This document shows, piece by piece, positions 5,872 through 12,928 of a stretch of 17,096 nt of DNA. Numbering within the stretch: position 1 is the stretch's first letter; the number at the start of each line of letters is the position of its first letter. A program made the translations under genes and the position numbers. Below the pieces are notes generated by a model that was given only the letters and a program-made list of their open reading frames with translations, did no database searches and was not told the origin of the DNA. Where the stretch lies: NCBI GenBank assembly GCA_035711865.1, contig DASTBT010000034.1, positions 1 through 17,096 of the forward strand, given 5' to 3'. Source of the stretch: JAOUEA01 sp035711865. Its GTDB lineage: Bacteria > Actinomycetota > UBA4738 > HRBIN12.

Positions 5872-6032
5872 CAGCGCCAGAGCCTCACCGATACATCGCC
5901 CGCGACGAGGACCAAGATCATCCTGACGGCCCACGAGTCGCCGGTCGTTGCCGCCACCGCGATCGCCGCGATGGCGACCACCGCCGCGAGAACCTTCGCA
6001 CCGGACCTGGTCCTGCTTGCCGCGCCGTCCAT
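5868..6032 (-). CDS. 54-residue hydrophobic membrane protein, coupled to PAP2
   Basis: A small gene too short for most ORF cut-offs. The product begins MDGAASRTRSGAKVL and has two hydrophobic segments, roughly residues 14-30 (VLAAVVAIAAIAVAATT) and 38-47 (RMILVLVAGD), ending in VSVRLWRW. It has an excellent ribosome site, AAGGAGG, eight bases before the ATG at 6032. Its TGA stop (5868-5870) overlaps the GTG of the PAP2 gene (5869-5871), a classic coupling arrangement. The Shine-Dalgarno and stop/start overlap support a real gene, and they also fix the PAP2 start. No family is recognised. A small accessory subunit of the phosphatase is inference. Confidence 0.68.
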   Translation of the reverse strand: MDGAASRTRSGAKVLAAVVAIAAIAVAATTGDSWAVRMILVLVAGDVSVRLWRW

Positions 6033-6110
6033 CTGGGCTGCCTCCTTCTATCTGCGATCACCCGAAGGGTAGTGGGGTGCGATCCAGGCGCGCAAATCCG
6101 ACCTGCACGA

Positions 6111-6140
6111 TGGACTTTCCCGCCCTCTCACGGGTACCAT
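6111..6140 (+). promoter_or_regulatory. Candidate sufB promoter
   Basis: TGGACT (6111-6116), an 18-base spacer, and TACCAT (6135-6140) give a plausible sigma-70-type promoter, with transcription predicted to begin near 6147, about 65 bases before the sufB ATG. No clear operator is visible in the 179 bases between sufB and the divergent 54-residue gene. On the opposite strand TTGCGC-18-TACCCT (6095 down to 6066) could weakly serve that gene. Confidence 0.45.
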
Positions 6141-6211
6141 CGGAGTGTTGGCCGCGCCGCCCGCAGTCGAGCGGTGTTCCGTCGAGACGAGGCGCAAGGG
6201 AGCAGCCACCG

Positions 6212-7624
6212 ATGTCCGTCACGCAACAAGAGCACCTCGAGGAGCTCGCCAAGGGCTACCGCTTCGATTGGAAGGACCCGTCCCACGCGGTCTTCGAGCC
6301 GAAGAAGGGGCTCGACGAGCGCGTGGTCGAGGAGATCTCGGCGCTCAAGAGTGAGCCCGACTGGATGCGGAAGTTCCGCCTGAAGGCGCTGCGCTACTTC
6401 GAGATGCGGCCGATGCCATGGTGGGGCGCCGACCTGTCCGACATCGACTTCCAGGACATCTACTACTTCATCCGCTCGACGGAGAAGCAGGCCGCGAACT
6501 GGGATGAACTGCCCGAGGACATCCGGGGCACGTGGGACAAGCTGGGGCTTCCCGAGGCCGAGCAGAAGTACCTGGGCGGCGTGAGCGCGCAGTACGAGAG
6601 CGAGGTCGTCTACCACAAGATCAAGGACGAGCTCGACCAGATGGGCGTGCTGTTCACCGACATGGACAGCGCCGTGCGCGAGTATCCCGATCTCGTGCGC
6701 GAGTACTTCGGCACGGTGATCCCGCCCAACGACAACAAGTTCGCGTCGCTGAACTCGGCCGTGTGGTCGGGCGGCTCGTTCATCTACGTGCCCCCCGGCG
6801 TGCACGTCGACATCCCGCTGCAGGCCTACTTCCGCATCAACGCCGAGAACATGGGCCAGTTCGAGCGCACGTTGATCATCGCCGACGAGGGTTCGTACGT
6901 GCACTACGTCGAGGGCTGCTCGGCCCCGATCTACACGGGCGACTCGCTGCATTCGGCGGTCGTCGAGATCATCTGCAAGAAGGGCTCGCGGGTGCGGTAC
7001 ACGACCATCCAGAACTGGTCGACGAACGTGTACAACCTAGTGACCAAGCGCGCCGTGGCCCACGAGGACGCAGTCATGGAGTGGGTCGACGGCAACATCG
7101 GATCGAAGGTCACGATGAAATACCCGTCGATCTACCTGATGGGCGAGGGTGCACGCGGCGAGGTGCTGTCGGTCGCCTACGCGGGCAAGGGCATGCACAC
7201 CGACGCCGGCGGCAAGGCGATCCACGTGGCGCCGCACACCACGAGCGTGATCACGTCGAAGTCCGTCTCGAAGGACGGTGGCCGCACGGGATACCGGGGG
7301 CTGATCCGCGTGGAGCCCGACGCCCACCACGCGAAGTCGAACGTGCGCTGCGACGCGCTGATCCTCGACGAGGAGAGCCGCAGCGACACCTACCCCTACA
7401 TCGAGGTCGAGGAGGAGACGGCCGCGCTCGGCCACGAGGCCACGGTCTCGAAGGTCGGCGAGGAACAGCTCTTCTACCTGATGAGCCGAGGGCTCTCCGA
7501 GGTGGAGGCCACCGCGATGATCGTGAACGGCTTCATCGAGCCGATCACGCGCGAGCTGCCGATGGAGTACGCGGTCGAGCTGAACCGCCTCGTCGAGCTG
7601 CAGATGGAAGGTTCGGTCGGCTAG
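6212..7624 (+). CDS. sufB: Fe-S cluster assembly scaffold protein SufB
   Basis: The scaffold subunit of the SufBCD complex on which new Fe-S clusters form in the cytoplasm. The 470-residue length is normal for SufB. Landmarks: an N-terminal segment with FEPKKGLDERVVEEISALK, NDNKFASLNSAVWSGGSFIYV, the beta-helix core with VHYVEGCSAP, the segment from NVRCDALILDEESRSDTYP with the conserved Cys380 that corresponds to the sulfur-accepting Cys of E. coli SufB, and the C-terminal LFYLMSRGLSEVEATAMIVNGF. The ATG at 6212 has AAGGGAG about 9 bases upstream. The frame is open further upstream to 5948, but those residues are basic, low-complexity and unlike the family. It is the first SUF gene, separated from sufD by an opposite-strand gene, which breaks the usual contiguous order. 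Confidence 0.97.
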   Translation: MSVTQQEHLEELAKGYRFDWKDPSHAVFEPKKGLDERVVEEISALKSEPDWMRKFRLKALRYFEMRPMPWWGADLSDIDFQDIYYFIRSTEKQAANWDELPEDIRGTWDKLGLPEAEQKYLGGVSAQYESEVVYHKIKDELDQMGVLFTDMDSAVREYPDLVREYFGTVIPPNDNKFASLNSAVWSGGSFIYVPPGVHVDIPLQAYFRINAENMGQFERTLIIADEGSYVHYVEGCSAPIYTGDSLHSAVVEIICKKGSRVRYTTIQNWSTNVYNLVTKRAVAHEDAVMEWVDGNIGSKVTMKYPSIYLMGEGARGEVLSVAYAGKGMHTDAGGKAIHVAPHTTSVITSKSVSKDGGRTGYRGLIRVEPDAHHAKSNVRCDALILDEESRSDTYPYIEVEEETAALGHEATVSKVGEEQLFYLMSRGLSEVEATAMIVNGFIEPITRELPMEYAVELNRLVELQMEGSVG

Positions 7625-7657
7625 CGTCAGGTAGTCCTGCGCCCGCGGGGTGCCCGG

Positions 7658-8628
7658 TCACCGTCCCCACGCCGCGAGCAGACGAGCTGCCTCCTGGGCG
7701 AGGTCCGTCACAACCTGCGCCGCCGGTACCACCGCCGTTACCTGCGACACGCCTTGCCCGGCGTACATCGCCATGGCGGTGACCGTCCCGCTCACCTGTC
7801 GGCTCGGTGTCAAGGCGGCGAGGCGAGGCAGCGGCTGCTCGCGACCATCGGTCGTGAGGACCCCGACCACGTCGCCCTCGAAGGCCTCGGCGGCGGCGAG
7901 CGCCGAGCGAAGGACGCGATGCGGCGCGTTCGGCCAGCCCACCGAGAAGGCAGACGTCACGACCGTGGCATCGTCTCCGGCCGCGAGCAGCGCCGCGACG
8001 TAGTCGGGGTGTGCCCCCGCCTCCGGAGTGGCGAGGAAGCGTGTCCCGACTCGGACGGCCGCCGCGCCGGCCGCGAGCGCGGCCGCCATGGATCGGCCGG
8101 AGGCGATGCCGCCAGCCGCGACCACCGGGACGGTGACGGCATCGAGCACCGTAGCGAGCAGGGGCAGAAGTGCGGTTGCTCCACGGATGTGACCGCCGGC
8201 CTCGATGCCTTGGGCAACGATCACGTCGCATCCGGAGTCGACCGCCCGCTTCGCCTCCTCTCCCGAGCCCACCTGCCAACAGGCGAGTGCGCCGCCCGCG
8301 TGGACCCGGTCGACGAGTCTCGGGTCCGGTCGGCGTAGAAGAACTCGACGAGCCGGGTTCGTGAGGCGGCGAGCTCGATATCGCCTTCGTCATCCTGTCC
8401 CAAAGGAGGCACGAAGTTCACCCCGCATGGAACGGCGTTCGCATCGGCGAGCTCGTCGAGCCGTTCGCCCAGCGAGCGTGCATCACCACGCTGCAGCATC
8501 CCAAGCCCGGCGGCCCCGCTGACGGCGGCGATCAGCTCCGTCGTCGTCACGCCACCGCCCATGGCCGCGAGCTGGATCGGGAGCCGGCAGCCGACGAGCC
8601 GTGTGAACGCGGTCCCCGGGAACTCCAC
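7658..8628 (-). pseudogene. Nitronate monooxygenase-like (FMN, NPD/FabK family) gene with a single-base frameshift
   Basis: Encodes an FMN-dependent 2-nitropropane dioxygenase/FabK-type TIM barrel in two frames. The N-terminal part reads TRLVGCRLPIQLAAMGGGVT to RLVEFFYAD. The C-terminal part reads VGSGEEAKRAVDSGCDVIVAQGIEAGGHIRG (AQGxEAGGH motif) to VPVVAAGGIASGR and VRVGTRFLAT, which bind the FMN phosphate. Near 8327-8330 one base is missing: adding one C to the minus-strand GCCGACCGGACC restores ADPDPRLVDRVHAGGALACWQV-type continuity and gives 323 residues, a normal length. The start is taken as GTG at 8628, since the family N-terminus fits it, but an ATG at 8688 is also in frame. Neither has a ribosome site. 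This is either a recent pseudogene or an assembly or sequencing indel. It lies antisense between sufB and sufD. Confidence 0.85.
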
Positions 8629-8659
8629 CTTCCCAAGAGTCCGGTCCCGCGAGCCACGG

Positions 8660-8698
8660 TTGGGCGAATCCGACCTCACGGGTAGCATTTAAGGCGTG
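8660..8698 (+). promoter_or_regulatory. Candidate leaderless promoter of sufD
   Basis: TTGGGC (8660-8665), a 17-base spacer, and TAGCAT (8683-8688). The predicted first transcribed base (8695) is one base before the sufD GTG at 8696, so the mRNA would be leaderless. There is no ribosome site before this GTG. An independent promoter is needed because the gene between sufB and sufD points the other way. Confidence 0.55.
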
Positions 8699-10018
8699 AC
8701 CACCGAGATCGTTTCCGACTCGACGTTCGATGCGCACGCGCTCAGCGAGCTTCCCGAGGCTGCCGGGTTCACCGGCGACCTTCGGACGCAGGCTTTCGGG
8801 GAGTTCCAGGCTCTCCCGATGCCGTCGCAGGAGACCGAGGAGTGGCGCTACACGGACCTGTCGGACCTGGCGCTCACGTTCGCCCCCTACACGGCGGGCG
8901 GGCGCGCCGAGAACCTGGACGGTGTGCCGGGGGAGATCCTCGGCGCCGCCGGCGCCATCGGTGATCGCGCCGGGCTGCAGATCCAGCACGATTCGGACGT
9001 GATGGTGACCCATCTCGATCCGGGGCTCGTCGCCAGAGGAGTGATCTTCACCGACCTCGATGCCGCTGCGGCCGAGCACACCGACCTCGTCGAGCGATAC
9101 CTGCACGACCTCGTGCCGACGAAGCGCACCAGGTTCACCGCCCTGCACGCGGCGTTCCGCACGGGCGGGACGTTCCTGTACGTGCCCGCCGACACGAAGG
9201 TCGACCTGCCGCTGCAGACCTTGACCTACGTCGACGTCGACGGGGCGGCGGTCTTCCCGCACACGTTGATCGTCGTCGAGCCGGGCGCCGAGGTGACGTT
9301 CATCGAGCGGTACGCCTCGCCCGACATGACGCGGGGCTTCAGCGACGCCGTCACCGAGATCCACGTGGGCGACGGTGCACATGTCCGTTACGCGGCGATC
9401 CAGGACTGGGGCGCCGGCATGACCCACCTCGCGATCCAGCGCGCCCGCACCGGACGCGACGCCGACCTCCGCACCCTGAGCCTGGGCTTCGGCGCCGACC
9501 TCGCGCGGACCGAGACCGAGGTGGAGCTCGCCGAGCCGGGCGGGTTCAGCGAGCAGCTCGGGGTGTTCTTCGCCGATGGGCGGCAGCACTTCGATCACCG
9601 GTCGAGCCAGGATCACGTCGCCCCGAGCTGCACGAGCGACCTGCTGTACAAGGGGGCGCTGCGGGACCGCAGCCGGGCCGTGTACTCGGGTTGGGTCTAC
9701 GTGCGTCCGGGGGCGCAGAAGACCGACGCGATGCAGACGAGCCGCAACATCGTGCTGAGCGAGCACGCGAAGGCCGACGCGATCCCGAACCTCGAGATCG
9801 AGGCCAACGACGTTCGGTGCGGGCACGCCGCGAGCGTGGGACCGGTCGAGGACGAGGCGCTGTTCTACCTCGAGTCTCGCGGCATCCCTCGCGACGAGGC
9901 CGAGCGGCTGATCGTGACCGGATTCTTCCAGGAGGTGCTCGACCGCGTGCAGATCGACGAGGTTCGCGAGGGCGCCGAGGCGGCGATCGCCGACGAGCTC
10001 AGCGAGGGCATCCGATGA
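8696..10018 (+). CDS. sufD: Fe-S cluster assembly protein SufD
   Basis: The partner of SufB in the SufBC2D scaffold. 440 residues, normal length. An N-terminal helical domain contains the family phrase QETEEWRYTDLSDL. The beta-helix core follows (TALHAAFRTGGTFLYVPADTKVDLPLQ), then SRNIVLSEHAKADAIPNLEIEANDVRCGHAASVG-type segment with Cys375 and His377, the latter matching the functionally important His of E. coli SufD, and LFYLESRGIPRDEAERLIVTGF. It starts at GTG 8696, with no Shine-Dalgarno but a well-placed -10 box, fitting a leaderless mRNA. Its stop overlaps the start of the Rieske gene (ATGA), so the two are translationally coupled. It heads a co-directional run to sufU. Confidence 0.96.
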   Translation: MTTEIVSDSTFDAHALSELPEAAGFTGDLRTQAFGEFQALPMPSQETEEWRYTDLSDLALTFAPYTAGGRAENLDGVPGEILGAAGAIGDRAGLQIQHDSDVMVTHLDPGLVARGVIFTDLDAAAAEHTDLVERYLHDLVPTKRTRFTALHAAFRTGGTFLYVPADTKVDLPLQTLTYVDVDGAAVFPHTLIVVEPGAEVTFIERYASPDMTRGFSDAVTEIHVGDGAHVRYAAIQDWGAGMTHLAIQRARTGRDADLRTLSLGFGADLARTETEVELAEPGGFSEQLGVFFADGRQHFDHRSSQDHVAPSCTSDLLYKGALRDRSRAVYSGWVYVRPGAQKTDAMQTSRNIVLSEHAKADAIPNLEIEANDVRCGHAASVGPVEDEALFYLESRGIPRDEAERLIVTGFFQEVLDRVQIDEVREGAEAAIADELSEGIR

Positions 10019-10329
10019 CCGCGGTGCGCGTGTGTGAGACCAAGGACGTGCCGGCCGGCGAGGCCCGCCGCTTCCATCTCGACGGCCGTGAGATCGCCGT
10101 GGTGAACCTGGGTGAGGAGGGCTTCCGGGCCCTCGACGCGATCTGCAGTCACGAGAAGTACTACCTGGACGAGGGAGAGGTCGACGTGGACTTCGAGACG
10201 ATCGAGTGCCCGAAGCACGGCTCGACGTTCGACCTCAACACGGGGAACCCGCGCACGTTGCCGGCGACCCAGCCGGTCGACGTGTTCCCGGTCACGACCG
10301 ACGGAGACGACATCCTGATCGAGGTGTGA
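10015..10329 (+). CDS. Rieske [2Fe-2S] ferredoxin-like protein in the SUF operon
   Basis: A 104-residue soluble Rieske protein of the non-heme dioxygenase ferredoxin type. The cluster ligands are Cys44 and His46 (CSH) and Cys65 and His68 (CPKH), so the CxH-x18-CxxH pattern is complete, followed by GSTFDLNTGNPRTLPATQPV. The ATG overlaps the sufD stop by four bases and sufC starts 7 bases after its stop, so it is an integral part of the operon. A Rieske gene between sufD and sufC is known from actinobacterial SUF operons such as those of Streptomyces, but its role is not established to my knowledge. Electron delivery for cluster reduction, or being an on-site acceptor of new clusters, are both inference. 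Confidence 0.95.
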   Translation: MTAVRVCETKDVPAGEARRFHLDGREIAVVNLGEEGFRALDAICSHEKYYLDEGEVDVDFETIECPKHGSTFDLNTGNPRTLPATQPVDVFPVTTDGDDILIEV

Positions 10330-10336
10330 GACGACG

Positions 10337-11137
10337 ATGAGCGACAACGGCAACGGAGGCGTCCCGGCGACCCTCGAGGTCCGCGGGCTGCATGCGACGG
10401 TCGAGGGCAAGCAGATCCTCAACGGCATCGACCTGATCGTGCGCCAAGGGGAGACCCATGCCCTGATGGGCCCGAACGGCTCGGGCAAGTCCACGCTCAG
10501 CAACGTGATCATGGGGCGGCCGGGATACGTCATCACCGGTGGCAACGTGGTCTTCAACGGCGAGGACATCGCCGCGCTCACCCCCGACCAGCGGGCCAAG
10601 CGCGGGCTGTTCCTCGCGATGCAGTACCCGACCGAGGTGCCCGGTGTCAGCGTCGTGAATTTCCTGCGCACCGCGTACCAGGCGGTCAAGGGCGAGCAGG
10701 TGAGCGCCCTCGCGTTCCGCAAGCACATGAAGGAACAGATGGACCGGCTCGGCATCGAGGACGCCATGGTGAACCGCTACGTGAACCAGGGGTTCTCCGG
10801 CGGGGAGAAGAAGCGGAACGAGGTGCTGCAGCTGGCGGTGCTGCAGCCACAGGTCGCGATCCTCGACGAGACCGACTCCGGCCTGGACATCGATTCGTTG
10901 AAGCTCGTCGCACAGGGCGTGAACGAGCTCGTCGGTCCCGGCCTCGGCGTGCTGTTGATCACCCACTACCAGCGCATGCTCAACTACATCACCCCCGACC
11001 GTGTTCACGTGATGATGCGCGGGCGTATCGTGAAGTCCGGCGGGGCCGAGCTCGCACACGAGCTGGAGGAGAAGGGCTACGAGGGCGTCCGCGCCGAGCT
11101 CGGCCTCGAGGCCGAAGCGACCGCAGAGGTGGGGTAG
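10337..11137 (+). CDS. sufC: SUF system ATPase SufC
   Basis: An ABC-type ATPase that drives conformational change of the SufBCD scaffold. 266 residues with Walker A GPNGSGKS (45-52), Q-loop Gln96 (AMQYP), the SufC-type signature FSGGEKKRNE (153-162), Walker B VAILDETDSGLD (173-184, Asp177, Glu178) and switch His210 (LLITHYQR). All catalytic motifs are intact. About 10 extra residues precede the family N-terminus (MSDNGNGGVP). The ATG at 10337 follows the Rieske stop by 7 bases, with GAGGTG overlapping that gene's end as the ribosome site. No membrane segment, as expected for this cytoplasmic ABC protein. Confidence 0.97.
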   Translation: MSDNGNGGVPATLEVRGLHATVEGKQILNGIDLIVRQGETHALMGPNGSGKSTLSNVIMGRPGYVITGGNVVFNGEDIAALTPDQRAKRGLFLAMQYPTEVPGVSVVNFLRTAYQAVKGEQVSALAFRKHMKEQMDRLGIEDAMVNRYVNQGFSGGEKKRNEVLQLAVLQPQVAILDETDSGLDIDSLKLVAQGVNELVGPGLGVLLITHYQRMLNYITPDRVHVMMRGRIVKSGGAELAHELEEKGYEGVRAELGLEAEATAEVG

Positions 11138-11176
11138 CGAAGGCCCCGTGCGCGATGGGTCACGAAGGAGCTGGAC

Positions 11177-12433
11177 ATGAGCGGAGACGTCGAGACCATG
11201 CACGATGAGGCCGGGCTCGACGTGGGCGCGGTCCGGCGCGACTTCCCGGTCCTGGGGCGCACGGTGGGCGAGCACCCGCTCGTCTACCTCGACAGCGCCG
11301 CCACCTCGCAGAAGCCGAACCAGGTGATCGAGGCCGTGGCCGAGTTCACCAGGCATCACAACGCGAACGCGCACCGAGGCATCCACATGCTCGGCGAGGA
11401 GGCGACGCAGGCCTACGAGGGGGCGCGAGCGACCGTGGCTCGCTTCCTCGGCGCGCCCGAGCCCGAGTGCATCGCGTTCACGAGGGGGGTCACGGAATCG
11501 ATGAACCTCGTGGCGCAGGGCTGGGGTCGAACCCACCTTCGCGAAGGCGACGAGATCCTGATCACCGAGATGGAGCACCACTCGAACATCGTGCCGTGGC
11601 AGATGACCGCGGCCGTGACCGGGGCCGCGTTGCGCTACATCCCCCTCACCGACGACGGACTGCTCGACCTGTCGCAGCTCGGCTCGCTGCTCACCGAGCG
11701 CACCAAGATCCTGAGCGTGACCGGCATGTCGAACGCGCTGGGCACGATCACGCCGGTGCGGCAGCTCGCCGACGCGGCCCATGCCGTCGGCGCAGTGATC
11801 GCGGTCGACGCGGCTCAGCTCGCGCCGCACTCACCGATCGACGTGCAGGCGCTCGACGTCGACCTGCTCGGGTTCACCGGCCACAAGATGCTGGGTCCGA
11901 CCGCGAGCGGCGGGCTCTACGGCAAGCGTGAGGTCCTCGAATCGATGGAGCCGATGCTCGGCGGTGGCGAGATGATCCACGAGGTCTTCCATGACCACAG
12001 CACCTACAAGTCCGCGCCGTTCAAGTTCGAGGCCGGCACGATGCCGGTCGCGCAGCAGGTCGGGCTCGCGGCCGCGATGGACTATCTCGAGACGTTGGGC
12101 ATGCAGAACGTGCGGGCTCACGAGGAGGACATCACGCGGTACGCGATCGACCGCTTGCTCGACGCGGGCGCCACCGTGTACGGGCCGAAGGACGCGAGCA
12201 TCCGTGGCGGGGCCGTGAGCTTCTGGTACCGAGACGTGCATCCGCACGACCTGGCCACCGTGCTCAACGAGGAAGGCGTCGCGATCCGGGCGGGCCACCA
12301 TTGCGCCCAGCTCGTGATGCGGCGGTACGGGGTGCCAGCCACCGCCAGAGCGTCGTTCTACGTCTACAACACCAAGCAAGAGGTCGACGCGATGATCTCG
12401 GCGCTCGACCGGGCAGGGAACATCTTCGGCTGA
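11177..12433 (+). CDS. sufS: Cysteine desulfurase SufS (type II, PLP-dependent)
   Basis: Takes sulfur from L-cysteine as a persulfide, releasing alanine, and passes it to SufU for cluster assembly. 418 residues. Landmarks: VYLDSAATSQKP near the N-terminus, NAHRGIHMLGEEAT, TEMEHHSNIVPWQ, VDAAQLAPHSPIDV, the PLP lysine Lys237 in FTGHKMLGP, and the active-site Cys376 in RAGHHCAQLVMRRYGV. The residues after the Cys (ARASFYVYNTKQEVD) are typical of group II enzymes. The ATG at 11177 has AAGGAG 8 bases upstream. It follows sufC by 39 bases and is followed by sufU 29 bases later, as in Firmicute and actinobacterial SUF operons. Confidence 0.97.
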   Translation: MSGDVETMHDEAGLDVGAVRRDFPVLGRTVGEHPLVYLDSAATSQKPNQVIEAVAEFTRHHNANAHRGIHMLGEEATQAYEGARATVARFLGAPEPECIAFTRGVTESMNLVAQGWGRTHLREGDEILITEMEHHSNIVPWQMTAAVTGAALRYIPLTDDGLLDLSQLGSLLTERTKILSVTGMSNALGTITPVRQLADAAHAVGAVIAVDAAQLAPHSPIDVQALDVDLLGFTGHKMLGPTASGGLYGKREVLESMEPMLGGGEMIHEVFHDHSTYKSAPFKFEAGTMPVAQQVGLAAAMDYLETLGMQNVRAHEEDITRYAIDRLLDAGATVYGPKDASIRGGAVSFWYRDVHPHDLATVLNEEGVAIRAGHHCAQLVMRRYGVPATARASFYVYNTKQEVDAMISALDRAGNIFG

Positions 12434-12462
12434 CCGATCGACCGCAGGCGAGAGAGGGAACC

Positions 12463-12918
12463 GTGGCGCTCGACGACATCTACAAGGAAGTCATCCTCGA
12501 CCATTACAAGAACCCGCGGAACAAGCGGGAGCTGCCGGGTGCGGAGCTCCGGTGCCACGCCAACAACCCGCTCTGTGGCGACGAGATCACGGTCTTCGCT
12601 CACGTCGAGGGCGAGACCGTCGCCGAGGTCACGTTCCAGGGTGCCGGGTGTTCGATCAGCCAGTCGAGCGCGTCGATGATGACCGAGGCGGTCACGGGCT
12701 CGAGCGTGGAGGATTCCATCGCCCTGGCGGCGTCGTTCCGCGGCATGATGGCCGGCGAGGTCGAGCCCGACGAGGAGTCGTTCGGCGATCTGGTGGCGCT
12801 CAAGGGCGTGGTCCAATATCCGATCCGCATCAAGTGCGCGGTGCTCGCCTGGGACGTGCTGCAGGACGCGCTCGCCGGATCCGGTACCGCCGACGGCGCC
12901 CGGTCGCACACCGTCTAA
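12463..12918 (+). CDS. sufU: Sulfur-transfer protein SufU (zinc-dependent)
   Basis: Accepts persulfide sulfur from SufS and relays it to the scaffold. The 151-residue protein has the Zn/thiol site residues Cys38 and Asp40 (NNPLCGDEI), Cys63 (GAGCSISQSSASMM) and Cys125 (RIKCAVLAW), plus the N-terminal signature LDDIYKEVILDHYKNPRNK. The SufU-specific insert between Cys63 and Cys125 separates it from IscU, and a Lys precedes Cys125 where IscU has a His. The start is GTG at 12463, with AGAGAGGG just upstream. It is the last SUF gene of the run. sufT, which commonly follows sufU in related organisms, is instead located at 3708. No SufE gene is seen, consistent with SufU being the partner of SufS. 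Confidence 0.95.
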   Translation: MALDDIYKEVILDHYKNPRNKRELPGAELRCHANNPLCGDEITVFAHVEGETVAEVTFQGAGCSISQSSASMMTEAVTGSSVEDSIALAASFRGMMAGEVEPDEESFGDLVALKGVVQYPIRIKCAVLAWDVLQDALAGSGTADGARSHTV

Positions 12919-12928
12919 GCTTCGCGGC

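Noticed and set aside
5948..6211. Upstream in-frame extension of sufB
   Set aside because: The added residues are Arg/Pro-rich, unlike any SufB N-terminus, cover the divergent small gene and the likely promoter, and the ATG at 6212 has a ribosome site and gives the normal length.
8483..9826. Long open frame antisense to sufD
   Set aside because: Same codon-bias shadow; sufD on the other strand is a full, conserved protein.
10292..11830. Long open frame antisense to sufC and sufS
   Set aside because: Composition is His/Arg/Val-rich with no recognisable domain. Such frames arise from strong G/C bias at third positions on the coding strand.
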